64,000 bases of DNA from Kribbella aluminosa (lineage in GTDB: Bacteria; Actinomycetota; Actinomycetes; Propionibacteriales; Kribbellaceae). Position 1 is the stretch's first letter. Each line of letters begins with the position of its first letter. The stretch spans positions 3,348,001 through 3,412,000 of the forward strand of contig NZ_JAGINT010000002.1 in the NCBI RefSeq assembly GCF_017876295.1, in the 5' to 3' direction. The notes under the pieces were generated by a model. That model was given only the letters and a program-made list of their open reading frames with translations, did not search any database and was not told the DNA's origin. A program made the position numbers and the translations under genes. Shown here piece after piece: positions 7,237 through 15,853 of the stretch.

Positions 7237-8301
7237 TCACTTCACCAGGATCGCCTTGCTGTCGGTGTCGGTGACGCTGCCGTCCGCGGCGGACACGAGG
7301 TACACGCTGATCTGCCACGGCCCCGGGCTGAGTGTGAGCTGGAACGAGTACGCCGAGAACGTCTGCCCCTGCTTGGTGCTGGTGTAGCTCTTCCTCACCT
7401 CGCGGGTCTTCAGGTTCGTCGCCTGGTAGTTCACCGTCGCCTCGAACGCCGCCGCGACACCCTGCACCGTGACCGTGGGTGCCAGCGCCTGGTCCTGGGA
7501 GGGTGAGTCGATCCAGACCAGCGCCTGCACGTCGGCCGCCTGCGCCCGGTTCAACGGCTGGGTGGCGTCGATCTGACCGAACAACTGCGGCACGGCGCGG
7601 CCGTTCTGCGTGACCCGGATCGGGGTCTGGTCGTCCTTCAGCGCGCCCTGGACGGTGTAGACCAGCTGCTGCGCCGCGACCCGGGCGACCTCCTCGTCCA
7701 GCATCGCGTTCGGCAACTGCTTGAAGTCGACCGTCACCTCGTCGTCGTCCCGGGTCACCGTGTTCACCGCGGCCCCGCGCCAGACCGAGTAGTAGTCCGG
7801 GTCGTTCGGGTTCTTCGTGGTCATGATCCGGACCGCCTGCTCCGCCGGGTGGCCGCTCACCTTCGACCAGGTGCGGTACAGCCGCGCGGAGGTCTTCTTC
7901 TGCGCACCCACCTGGGTGCCGAGCCAGTAGACCGGGACCACCATGTCGCGCACCGATGCCTCCGGTACGCCGCGGGTCCTGGTGGGCATCGGGGAGGCCG
8001 TGAGGACCGACGGGGCCTGGGCCTCCGGGAGCGCGGAGGTGGTGCCGTGGCCTGCGACCGCGGTGCCGTCGTTGGCGGTGGTGTCGGTGTTGGTGAAGAC
8101 GGTGAAAGCGCCGATCGCCGCGGCGGTGGCGACCGCGGCGACGCCGGCGGTCAGGAACCAGGGGCGGTGGGCGGACAGGTGCTGGGCGTGCGCGCGGCTG
8201 CGGATCTCCGGCAGTGCGTCGGCCGGCTCGATCCGGTCCGCCTCCTCGTGGAGCGCCCGCCGGATCAGCTCGTCGAACGGGTCGTGAGAGTTGTGGTTCA
8301 T
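7237..8301 (-). CDS. Membrane-anchored GerMN/Gmad2-type protein, candidate anti-sigma partner
   Basis: The 354-residue protein has a 45-residue cytoplasmic N-terminus rich in charged helix and a single membrane segment at about residues 47-70 (FLTAGVAAVATAAAIGAFTV). A Pro/Thr linker follows, then a GerMN-like domain (RIMTTKNPNDPDYYSVWRG onward) and a C-terminal immunoglobulin-like Gmad2 domain (SPSQDQALAPTVTVQGVAAA). Its ATG overlaps the stop of the upstream sigma gene by four bases. This coupling and the inside-helix/one-TM/outside-domain layout resemble anti-sigma factors, but no ZAS zinc motif is visible. The function is inferred, not shown. Confidence 0.75.
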   Translation of the reverse strand: MNHNSHDPFDELIRRALHEEADRIEPADALPEIRSRAHAQHLSAHRPWFLTAGVAAVATAAAIGAFTVFTNTDTTANDGTAVAGHGTTSALPEAQAPSVLTASPMPTRTRGVPEASVRDMVVPVYWLGTQVGAQKKTSARLYRTWSKVSGHPAEQAVRIMTTKNPNDPDYYSVWRGAAVNTVTRDDDEVTVDFKQLPNAMLDEEVARVAAQQLVYTVQGALKDDQTPIRVTQNGRAVPQLFGQIDATQPLNRAQAADVQALVWIDSPSQDQALAPTVTVQGVAAAFEATVNYQATNLKTREVRKSYTSTKQGQTFSAYSFQLTLSPGPWQISVYLVSAADGSVTDTDSKAILVK

Positions 8302-8807
8302 ACGTTCTGCTCCAGGAGCTGGCGCAGCGACTTGGTCGCGCGGGCGGCGTGGCTCTTCACGGAGCCCCGGCTGATGCCCATCGTGTCGGCGATCTCCGCC
8401 TCCGACAGGTCACCGTAGTACCGCAGCACCATCACGGTGCGTTGCTTCTCCGGCAGGGTGCGCATCGCTTCGATGACCCGGTCGGTCTCCTCGGTCCGCA
8501 GTACCGCCTGCTCGGCGCTCGGTTCGTCGGGCAGCGACTTCGGGGTGTGCTTGTCCACCACGACGAGGTGGCGCTGGCGGGACCGGCAGCGGTTCACCAC
8601 CGCTGTTCGCAGGTACGCGAGTGCTTTGTGGGGATCGCGCAGCCGGTTCCAGCGGCCGTGCATCGCGACGAACGCGTCCTGCACGATCTCCTCGGCCGTG
8701 CCGGTGTCGCGCAGCAGTAGTGCGCCGAGGCGGACGAGCGAGGTGTAATGCGCGGTGTAGACAGCCGTCAGCGCCTCGTCGGCATTCCACGAGGACTCAT
8801 GTGTCAC
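8298..8807 (-). CDS. SigE-family ECF RNA polymerase sigma factor
   Basis: The product has sigma region 2 (DEALTAVYTAHYTSLVRLGALLL, then EEIVQDAFVAMHGRW). It also has region 4 with the helix-turn-helix LSEAEIADTMGISRGSVKSHAARATKSL in pieces. It belongs to the actinobacterial SigE-type group of small sigma factors. The proposed start is GTG 8807 after GAAGAG, giving 169 residues; the frame is open to GTG 8840. It is translationally coupled to the membrane protein at 7237-8301, which may hold it inactive. Confidence 0.88.
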   Translation of the reverse strand: MTHESSWNADEALTAVYTAHYTSLVRLGALLLRDTGTAEEIVQDAFVAMHGRWNRLRDPHKALAYLRTAVVNRCRSRQRHLVVVDKHTPKSLPDEPSAEQAVLRTEETDRVIEAMRTLPEKQRTVMVLRYYGDLSEAEIADTMGISRGSVKSHAARATKSLRQLLEQNV

Positions 8808-9028
8808 GCACTCTTCGTACACCACGGCCGGTTGTGCCACGAAAAGACGACGCCAAGAGTCCGTCCCAGGTTGACAACAGCATGGCCTGATCTGATGGGA
8901 ACCTGAGGAAATGCAGCAGCGCGGCGACAGTACGTGGTCGCTCCGTCACGAAATCACCTACGCCGGACGGCTGTCGGGTGGGGTGTCCCGGGGAATTACA
9001 CGTGAGGGTGCCGGACCGGACGGCTAGC

Positions 9029-11149
9029 ATGGAGGTTCCATCACCAGTACTCAGGAGGAAGAGCCTGTCCAGGCCACGCAGTATCGAACCGGAGACGCGC
9101 CAGAACGGCCCAGTGTCAGGCGCAGTCGCCGGCGCGCAGGCGTCGCACAAGATCGTCGTGCCGAACAGCATCGACATGGTGGCCCTGCTCGGAGCCCGGG
9201 ACGAGTTCCTCCGCATCGTCGAGAAGGAGTTCGCCGCCGACATCATGGTCCGCGGCAACGAGATCACGCTCAACGGTGAGCCGGCCGAGCTGGCCCTGGC
9301 CGAGCGGCTGATCGACGAGCTGATCGCGGTGATCCGGACCGGTCACGGGCTGACCGGCGACTCGGTCGAGCGCAGCATCGCGATGATCAAGCAGGCGACG
9401 GCCGAGAGCCCGGCCGACGTGCTGACACAGAACATCCTGTCCAGCCGCGGCCGCACGATCCGGCCGAAGACGCTGAACCAGAAGCGGTACGTCGACGCCA
9501 TCGACAAGAACACGATCGTGTTCGGCATCGGCCCGGCCGGTACCGGCAAGACCTACCTGGCGGTCGCCAAGGCGGTCCAGGCCCTGCAGGCCAAGGAGGT
9601 CACCCGGATCATCCTGACCCGGCCGGCCGTCGAGGCCGGCGAGCGACTCGGCTTCCTGCCCGGCACCCTGTCGGAGAAGATCGACCCGTACCTGCGGCCG
9701 CTGTACGACGCCCTGCACGACATGCTCGACCCGGAGTCCATCCCGCGCCTGATGACCGCCGGCACGATCGAGATCGCCCCGCTGGCCTATATGCGGGGCC
9801 GAGCGCAGCCGTACGACGCGAAGGTGCTGACGCCGAACGGGTACCGGCCGATCGGCTCTCTGGAGATCGGCGACCTCGTCGTCGGTTCGAACGGTCTACC
9901 GACACCGGTGCTCGGCGTGTACCCACGCGGCGTACGGGACGTGTACCGGGTGACAACCCAGGACGGTGCGTCCACCATCTGCTGTGGTGAGCACTTGTGG
10001 ACCGTACGAACGCCCGAAGACAAGCGTGACGGCATGCACCGCACGATCGAGACCAGCGAGATGATCGGTCGCCTCCGGCGCGGGCAGGTCCGCCGCTTCG
10101 AACTCCCGATGGTCGAGCCGGTCGAATTCGAACCGCAGGACGTCCCGCTTGATCCGTATGCACTCGGGCTGCTGCTGGGCGAGGGCTGCATCACCACCGC
10201 GACGACCCCCTCCTTCACGACGGCCGACCCCGAGCTCGCGGACGCTCTCGAGGCGGCTCTGGACGGCATCGAGCTGCGGCACAAGAGCCGCTACGACTAC
10301 GTTCTGCGGCACGTCGACGGAAGTCGTGGCGGGCTGCGTGTCGCCAATCCGGTCACCGTCGCGTTGCGGGGACTCGGTCTCGCCGGCACCAAGTCGGCCA
10401 CGAAGTTCGTTCCCGAGGTCTACCGCGAGAACTCGGCGTGGATCCGGCTGCGGGTGCTCCAAGGCCTGCTGGATACCGACGGCGGTCCGGTGACGCAGAC
10501 CGGCCGCACCTGCCGGGTGCAGTACAGCACCACCTCACCTCGGCTGCGGGACGACGTGATCTTCCTGGTGCAGTCCCTCGGAGGTGTCGCGTATGTGCGC
10601 CCGGGCCGCGCCAACGGGCGCGACGTCGGCCATCGCTCCGACGCCTACGTCCTGGATATCCGGCTGCCTGAGGGGCTGTCGCCGTTCCGCCTGGCCCGCA
10701 AGCAAGCGAAGTACGACGCGACGGGCGGAGGCCGGCCGATGCGATTCATCGAAAGCATCGAACACCTCGGTCAGCAGGACACGCTGTGCATCCAGGTCGC
10801 TGCGGAAGACTCGCTCTATGTGACGGACGACTTCCTGGTCACCCACAACACCCTGAACGATGCCTACATCATTCTGGACGAGGCGCAGAACACCTCGCCG
10901 GAGCAGATGAAGATGTTCCTCACCCGGCTCGGGTTCGGGTCGAAGATGGTCGTCACGGGTGACATCACCCAGGTGGACCTGCCGACCGGGACGAATTCGG
11001 GGCTGCGGGTGGTGCAGGGAATTCTCGAAGGGGTGCAGGATCTGGCATTCTGCCGGTTGACATCGCACGACGTGGTCCGTCACAAGCTGGTCGGCCGGAT
11101 CGTGTCGGCGTACGAAAACTACGAAGGCAGTGCTGATTCCCACCGATGA
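9029..11149 (+). CDS. phoH: PhoH-like ATPase precursor containing an intein
   Basis: PhoH is a P-loop ATPase/putative RNA helicase with an N-terminal KH-like region. The extein shows Walker A GPAGTGKTYLA, and Walker B ILDEAQN just after the intein. As translated from ATG 9029 the precursor is 706 residues, and removal of the 349-residue intein leaves 357, normal for PhoH. The insertion lies between MRGR and TLNDAY, in the conserved stretch before Walker B. The start is uncertain. AGGAGG at 9053-9058 points to CTG 9065 in frame, and GTG 9113 is another option. The stop overlaps ybeY by four bases, and this phoH-ybeY pair is conserved across bacteria. Confidence 0.93.
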   Translation: MEVPSPVLRRKSLSRPRSIEPETRQNGPVSGAVAGAQASHKIVVPNSIDMVALLGARDEFLRIVEKEFAADIMVRGNEITLNGEPAELALAERLIDELIAVIRTGHGLTGDSVERSIAMIKQATAESPADVLTQNILSSRGRTIRPKTLNQKRYVDAIDKNTIVFGIGPAGTGKTYLAVAKAVQALQAKEVTRIILTRPAVEAGERLGFLPGTLSEKIDPYLRPLYDALHDMLDPESIPRLMTAGTIEIAPLAYMRGRAQPYDAKVLTPNGYRPIGSLEIGDLVVGSNGLPTPVLGVYPRGVRDVYRVTTQDGASTICCGEHLWTVRTPEDKRDGMHRTIETSEMIGRLRRGQVRRFELPMVEPVEFEPQDVPLDPYALGLLLGEGCITTATTPSFTTADPELADALEAALDGIELRHKSRYDYVLRHVDGSRGGLRVANPVTVALRGLGLAGTKSATKFVPEVYRENSAWIRLRVLQGLLDTDGGPVTQTGRTCRVQYSTTSPRLRDDVIFLVQSLGGVAYVRPGRANGRDVGHRSDAYVLDIRLPEGLSPFRLARKQAKYDATGGGRPMRFIESIEHLGQQDTLCIQVAAEDSLYVTDDFLVTHNTLNDAYIILDEAQNTSPEQMKMFLTRLGFGSKMVVTGDITQVDLPTGTNSGLRVVQGILEGVQDLAFCRLTSHDVVRHKLVGRIVSAYENYEGSADSHR
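9803..10849 (+). mobile_element. Class 3 type intein with LAGLIDADG endonuclease in PhoH
   Basis: The 349-residue in-frame insertion starts with Ala (AQPYDAKVLTPNG, block A) and ends VTHN before Thr+1 of the extein. Block B has His64 and Trp66 (CCGEHLWTV), block F has Cys329 (DTLCIQV) and block G has Thr347, His348 and Asn349. Lack of a residue-1 nucleophile plus Trp/Cys/Thr at these positions is the WCT signature of class 3 inteins, in which block F Cys makes the first acyl attack. Two endonuclease motifs are present, ALGLLLGEG at about 120-128 and LQGLLDTDGG at 219-228, so homing activity may persist. Junctions follow from aligning the extein to the known PhoH pattern by eye. Confidence 0.92.
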
Positions 11150-11622
11150 ACGTCGAGGTCAACAACGAGTCCGGCGTGGAGATCGACGCGCACGGACTGA
11201 TGCGGCTCAGCCGGTTCGTGATGTCGTCGCTGCGCCTGCACCCGGAGTGTGAGCTGTCGATCAAGCTGGTCGACGAGGACACCATGGCGCGGTATCACGT
11301 CGAGTTCCTGGACCTGCCCGGTCCGACCGACGTGATGTCGTGGCCGATGGACGAGCTGCGGCCGGGATCCGACGCCGACGCGGACGACGACCTGCCGCTC
11401 GGGCACCTGGGCGACATCGCCCTGTGCCCGACGGTGGCCGCCGCCCAGGGCGCGAAGGCCGGCCACGGTACCTGGGCCGAGCTGGAGCTGCTCACCGTGC
11501 ACGGCATCCTGCACCTGCTCGGCTACGACCACGCGGAACCCGCCGAGAAGGCGGAGATGTGGGACGTCCAGGGCCGCCTGCTGGAAGCATGGCGCGCACC
11601 TGGAAACCGACTAGAGGCGTGA
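11146..11622 (+). CDS. ybeY: Endoribonuclease YbeY
   Basis: This 158-residue protein has the family zinc motif HGILHLLGYDH (three histidines) at about residues 121-131 and the preceding LGDIALCP strand. YbeY is a single-strand endoribonuclease acting in 16S rRNA 3'-end maturation and ribosome quality control. It starts in the ATGA overlap with phoH and is followed seven bases later by the CBS-domain membrane protein gene, forming a conserved operon. Length is typical. Confidence 0.95.
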   Translation: MNVEVNNESGVEIDAHGLMRLSRFVMSSLRLHPECELSIKLVDEDTMARYHVEFLDLPGPTDVMSWPMDELRPGSDADADDDLPLGHLGDIALCPTVAAAQGAKAGHGTWAELELLTVHGILHLLGYDHAEPAEKAEMWDVQGRLLEAWRAPGNRLEA

Positions 11623-11629
11623 TGTTCCG

Positions 11630-12934
11630 ATGACGTCCCACGACCTTGTTCTGCTGGTTGTGGCTGCGGTGCTCGTGCTGCTCGCCGGGTTGCTCGCCGG
11701 TGCGGAGGCGGCGCTGTCGTCGTACTCGAAGGTGCGGGCGAACGAGCAGGTCGAGCAGGGCAACCTGCGCGCGGTCCGGCTGCGCGACCTGCTCTCCGAC
11801 GCCCCGCGATACCTGAACTCGCTGCTGCTGCTCCGGCTGATCTGCGAGATCACCGCGATCGTGCTGGTCACCCAGGCGCTGTCCGGGGTGCTGGCGGTGA
11901 CCTGGACGCACATCCTGATCACCTCGGTGGTGATGGTGCTGGTGTCGTACGTGATCATCGGCGTCGCGCCGCGGACGCTCGGCCGGCAGCACTCGGACCG
12001 GTTCGCGATCCTGTCCGCCGGTCCGGTGATGGCGCTGACCCGGATCCTCGGCCCGCTGCCGAAGCTGCTGATCCTGATCGGCAACGCGCTGACTCCCGGC
12101 AAGGGGTACGCCGAAGGCCCGTTCGCGACCGAGGCCGAGCTGCGCGCGCTGGTCGACTACGCGGAGAAGTCCGCGGTGATCGAGTCCGGCGAGCGGCAGA
12201 TGATCCACTCGGTGTTCGAGCTCGGCGACACCATCGTCCGCGAGGTGATGGTGCCGCGGACCGACATGGTCTACATCGAGAAGCACAAGAAGCTCCGCCA
12301 GCTCACGTCGCTGGCGCTGCGCTCCGGCTTCTCCCGGATCCCGGTGATCGGCGAGTCCCTGGACGACATCGTCGGTGTCGTCTATCTGAAGGACGTGATG
12401 CGCCGGGTGTACGACAACGCCCAGTCCGAGTCGACCGAGCGGGTCGAGTCGGTGATGCGGCCGTGCATGTACGTCCCGGACTCCAAGCCGGTCGACGAGC
12501 TGCTCCGCGAGATGCAGGCGGCCCGGATGCATCTGGCGATCGTCGTCGACGAGTACGGCGGTACGGCGGGACTCGTGGCGATCGAGGACATCCTGGAGGA
12601 GATCGTCGGCGAGATCACCGACGAGTACGACGAGGACCCGGACTCCGTGCAGCAGCTGTCCGACGGCGCGTACCGGGTCTCCAGCCGGCTGCCGATCGAC
12701 GAGCTCGGCGAGCTGTTCGGCGTACCGCTGGACGACGACGACGTGGACACCGTCGGCGGCCTGATGGCGAAACTGCTCGGCAAGGTGCCGATCCCCGGCG
12801 CCGAGGTCGGGATCGCCGGCCTGTCGCTGACGGCGGAGCGGCCGTCCGGCCGCCGGAACCAGGTAGGTACGGTTCTGGTACGACGCGAGGATCCCACTCC
12901 CGCGCCCCACGACCAGAACCACCAGCACGCCTAG
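11630..12934 (+). CDS. CNNM/CorC-type (hemolysin family) membrane protein
   Basis: The 434-residue protein has an N-terminal DUF21/CNNM domain with about four hydrophobic segments (residues 3-25 and about 60-140). A pair of CBS domains follows (VMVPRTDMVYIEKHKKLRQL and VMRPCMYVPDSKPVDELL mark the two). The C-terminal CorC_HlyC domain ends with TVGGLMAKLLGKVPIPG. Family members are linked to magnesium or cobalt efflux and membrane ion homeostasis; hemolysin is a historical name. It is embedded in the phoH-ybeY-era operon, as in many actinobacteria. Confidence 0.9.
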   Translation: MTSHDLVLLVVAAVLVLLAGLLAGAEAALSSYSKVRANEQVEQGNLRAVRLRDLLSDAPRYLNSLLLLRLICEITAIVLVTQALSGVLAVTWTHILITSVVMVLVSYVIIGVAPRTLGRQHSDRFAILSAGPVMALTRILGPLPKLLILIGNALTPGKGYAEGPFATEAELRALVDYAEKSAVIESGERQMIHSVFELGDTIVREVMVPRTDMVYIEKHKKLRQLTSLALRSGFSRIPVIGESLDDIVGVVYLKDVMRRVYDNAQSESTERVESVMRPCMYVPDSKPVDELLREMQAARMHLAIVVDEYGGTAGLVAIEDILEEIVGEITDEYDEDPDSVQQLSDGAYRVSSRLPIDELGELFGVPLDDDDVDTVGGLMAKLLGKVPIPGAEVGIAGLSLTAERPSGRRNQVGTVLVRREDPTPAPHDQNHQHA

Positions 12935-12944
12935 GAGAGCACCT

Positions 12945-13289
12945 TTGTCTGACCTGTCCGCCGAGGACGCCAAACTCGTCACGCTCGCCCGTGCCGCCCG
13001 TGCCCGTACGCGCGCCACCGAAGGAGCCGCCGTGCGTGACTCCGACGGGCGGACGTACGCCGCCTGCACGGTGGCACTCGACACCGTCGAGCTGACCGCG
13101 TTGCAGCTCGCGGTCGCGATGGCGCTCGCGTCCGGGGTGAAGGGTCTGGAGGCCGCCGCGGTGGTTACCGAGGACGGTGCCGAGGACGGAGCCGTGGACG
13201 TGAACGTCGTACGGCACTTCGCCGGCGCCAACATTCCCGTAGTACTTGCCCTGGGCACCGGAGAGGTCCGCGATGTCGTCCACACCTGA
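12945..13289 (+). CDS. Cytidine-deaminase-like protein lacking the zinc site
   Basis: The 114-residue protein aligns by eye with the small cytidine deaminase fold (GAAVRDSDGRTYAACTV, then a helix, then AAAVVTEDGAEDG). The catalytic HAE or CAE motif is replaced by ALQLAVAMA, and the PCxxC motif is missing altogether, with no cysteine near the expected place. It cannot be an ordinary zinc deaminase. TTG 12945 follows GGAGAGCACC. The gene overlaps era by 17 bases in a conserved operon, so the protein is probably maintained and has a non-catalytic or different role. A damaged gene is the alternative, but the frame is intact. Confidence 0.72.
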   Translation: MSDLSAEDAKLVTLARAARARTRATEGAAVRDSDGRTYAACTVALDTVELTALQLAVAMALASGVKGLEAAAVVTEDGAEDGAVDVNVVRHFAGANIPVVLALGTGEVRDVVHT

Positions 13290-14202
13290 GAACTTCAAGT
13301 CCGGTTTCGCCTGTTTCGTCGGCCGGCCGAACGCCGGCAAGTCCACGCTCACCAACGCGCTGGTCGGCCAGAAGATCGTGATCACCTCGTCGAAGCCGCA
13401 GACGACCAGGCACGCCGTCCGCGGCATCGTGCACCGGCCGGACGCGCAGCTGATCCTGGTGGACACACCCGGTCTGCACAAGCCGCGCACGCTGCTCGGC
13501 GAGCGGCTGAACGACGTCGTCAAGACCACCTGGGCCGAGGTCGACGTGATCGCGGTCTGCCTGCCGGCCAGTGACAAGATCGGTCCCGGCGACCGCTTCC
13601 TGGTGAGCGAGGTCGCGAAGGTCGCCAAGACCCCGAAGGTCGCGCTGGCCACCAAGGCCGACCTGGTCTCGCCGGACCGGATGGTCGAGCATCTCGCCGA
13701 GATCGCCGCGCTGGGGGAGTCCGCCGGGATCGAGTGGGCCTCGGTCGTCCCGGTCTCCGCGACGTCCGGCTACCAGGTCGACGTGGTCGCCGACGAGCTG
13801 GTGAAGCTGCTGCCGGCCGGCTTCCCGCTGTACCCGGACGGCGACATCACCGACGAGCCCGAGGAGACGCTGGTCGCCGAGCTGATCCGCGAGGCCGCGC
13901 TGGAGGGCGTCCGGGACGAGCTGCCGCACTCGATCGCGGTCACCATCGACGAGATGAACCTGCGCGAGGACCGGCCGGCCGACAAGCCGCTGCTGGACAT
14001 CTACGCGAACATCTTCCTCGAGCGGGAGAGCCAGAAGGGCATCGTGATCGGCCACAAGGGCGCCCGTCTGCGCGAGGTCGGCGCGGCGGCCCGGCAGCAG
14101 ATCGAGGCCCTGCTCGGTACGCCGGTGTACCTCGACCTGCACGTCAAGATCGCCAAAAACTGGCAGACAGACGCCAAGAACCTGCGCAAACTGGGATTCT
14201 GA
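13273..14202 (+). CDS. era: GTPase Era
   Basis: The 309-residue protein shows G1 GRPNAGKST, G3 DTPG, G4 TKAD and a C-terminal KH domain with GHKGARLREVG. Era binds the 3' end of 16S rRNA and acts late in small-subunit assembly, consistent with neighbouring ybeY. ATG 13273 with GGAGAGG upstream overlaps the deaminase-like gene by 17 bases. The stop overlaps the next ATG by one base (TGATG). Confidence 0.96.
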   Translation: MSSTPENFKSGFACFVGRPNAGKSTLTNALVGQKIVITSSKPQTTRHAVRGIVHRPDAQLILVDTPGLHKPRTLLGERLNDVVKTTWAEVDVIAVCLPASDKIGPGDRFLVSEVAKVAKTPKVALATKADLVSPDRMVEHLAEIAALGESAGIEWASVVPVSATSGYQVDVVADELVKLLPAGFPLYPDGDITDEPEETLVAELIREAALEGVRDELPHSIAVTIDEMNLREDRPADKPLLDIYANIFLERESQKGIVIGHKGARLREVGAAARQQIEALLGTPVYLDLHVKIAKNWQTDAKNLRKLGF

Positions 14203-14870
14203 TGATCCTGCAGAATCCCGTGTACGCCGCCCTGACCGGGCCGCACGCGTCCTTCGCCGAGGTCCGCGGGAACGCCCGCCGCTACCCGGAGGCGGTCGCG
14301 CCGTTCCTCGGGCTGCCCGGCGAGCCGACCGAGGCCGACTGGGCGGATGCCGCCGAACTGCTCGGCCCCGACGGCGTCGGGGCGCTGATGCGGCCCGAGT
14401 TCGAGGTCCCGGACAGCATCAAACTGGACCAGGTGTTCGACCTGGTGCAGTTCACCGCCCCGGCGGACCTGCCCGCCGCGGACCCGGAGGCGGTGGTTCT
14501 CGGCGCCGACGACGTACCGGAGATGCTGGGGCTGATCGCGCTCACCGATCCCGGCCCGTTCCGGAGCCGCACGATCGAGCTCGGGACGTACCTCGGGATC
14601 CGCCGCGACGGCGAGCTGGTCGCGATGGCCGGCACCCGGTTCAGCCTTCCGCAGTACGTCGAGATCAGCGCGGTCTGCACGCACCCGTCGGCCCGCGGCC
14701 AGGGCCTCGCGACCCGGCTGGTCCGGGCGGTCGCCGCGACCATCACGGCGACCGCCCGGGCCCCGTTCCTGCACACCGGCGGTACGAACACCACCGCGCA
14801 ACGGCTCTACACCTCGCTCGGCTTCACGATCAGCAACCGCATGAAGGTCTCGATCGTCAAGGCCGTCTAG
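14202..14870 (+). CDS. GNAT-family N-acetyltransferase
   Basis: This 222-residue protein has an N-terminal extension of about 90 residues and a GNAT core. Its acetyl-CoA motif is CTHPSARGQGLATRLVRAV at about residues 157-175. The late GGTNTTAQRLYTSLGF follows as motif B. The acceptor is unknown. It is coupled to era by a one-base overlap and converges, with a four-base overlap, on the two-domain acetyltransferase. Confidence 0.87.
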   Translation: MILQNPVYAALTGPHASFAEVRGNARRYPEAVAPFLGLPGEPTEADWADAAELLGPDGVGALMRPEFEVPDSIKLDQVFDLVQFTAPADLPAADPEAVVLGADDVPEMLGLIALTDPGPFRSRTIELGTYLGIRRDGELVAMAGTRFSLPQYVEISAVCTHPSARGQGLATRLVRAVAATITATARAPFLHTGGTNTTAQRLYTSLGFTISNRMKVSIVKAV

Positions 14871-15853
14871 AGCGACTTCTGGTAGTTCAGGAAGCGGGCG
14901 ACGATGCGGTAGTTCAGGGCCTCGTTGATCCCGATCATGTGGCCGTTGGACTCGGCGTTCCAGGTGTCGATCTGGGTCAGCGCCGCCTCCTCGTCGCGCA
15001 GCCAGAGCAGCATCGCTGACTTGAGCAGCGCGCCCAGGCGATGGCCGCGGTGGTCCCGGGAGACCGCCGTGTCGTGCTGCTCGCCGATGTACGGGCGCTC
15101 CCGCTCGACCGCGACGACCGTGTGGCCGGCCAGGTCGCCGGTGTCCTTCCGGCGGGCGATCACCCGGTAGACGGTGCGCTCGCTCTTCGCTTGCGCCTCC
15201 TCGTACGCCCGCAGCCGCTCCGGGCTGTAGACGTCGTCCTCCATGTCGAGGTCGTCCTTCGGCGCGTCGTTGATCGACTCGGTCACCGCGACCATGCCGT
15301 CGAGCATGTCCGCCGGCAGCGGCCCGGTGACCTTCAGCAGCTCGTACGCCGACGCGGCCGCCAGCGACTCGTCGTACGTCCGCTGGACGAGGCCCCAGTC
15401 GAGGCCGGCCAGGTCCTGGCGGCGGTTCACCTCGATCGCCTTCTGCTCGTACCCGTGCCGCTGGGCGAACGCCTCCGCCTTGGGCAGGTCGAGTCCGCCG
15501 AAGCCCGTCAGGGTGCGGCCGAGGTCCCGCGTCACCTGCTCGCCGTACTCGATCAGCGCGGACCCGATCCCGCGGCCCCGGTGGTCGGGGTGGACCTTGA
15601 CGTCGATCCAGGTCAGGTTGGTGTTCTCGTACTGCGGGACGTCGACCGTCAGCACGCCGACGGCCGTGTCGCCCTCGCGGGCCAGGTAGGCCTGCGGGGG
15701 CTCCAGGTCCCAGCCGTACCGCAGCATGTTCGCGAAGGTCCGCGGGGTGTGCTGGACGACCTCCGGGCAGTCCAGCTTCCAGCCGGCCGAGTCGACGGCG
15801 ACGGCCTCCGCGCATCCGACCTCGTCGTCGGGGGACAGCTTGATGATCTTCAC
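14867..15853 (-). CDS. Tandem two-domain GNAT acetyltransferase
   Basis: The product of about 328 residues has two GNAT modules. The N-terminal motif is HPDHRGRGIGSALIEYG and the C-terminal one is SRDHRGHRLGALLKSAML, followed by AESNGHMIGINEALNYR. Tandem GNATs of this kind include mycothiol synthase MshD. The overall sequence here does not allow a firm MshD call, so the acceptor is left open. GTG 15853 is the proposed start; the frame also has a GTG at 15868, and neither has a strong ribosome-binding site. Confidence 0.82.
   Translation of the reverse strand: MKIIKLSPDDEVGCAEAVAVDSAGWKLDCPEVVQHTPRTFANMLRYGWDLEPPQAYLAREGDTAVGVLTVDVPQYENTNLTWIDVKVHPDHRGRGIGSALIEYGEQVTRDLGRTLTGFGGLDLPKAEAFAQRHGYEQKAIEVNRRQDLAGLDWGLVQRTYDESLAAASAYELLKVTGPLPADMLDGMVAVTESINDAPKDDLDMEDDVYSPERLRAYEEAQAKSERTVYRVIARRKDTGDLAGHTVVAVERERPYIGEQHDTAVSRDHRGHRLGALLKSAMLLWLRDEEAALTQIDTWNAESNGHMIGINEALNYRIVARFLNYQKSL

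Noticed and set aside
11492..13285. A 597-residue open frame antisense to the CBS-domain gene
   Set aside because: It mirrors a conserved membrane protein gene and has no ribosome-binding site or domain.
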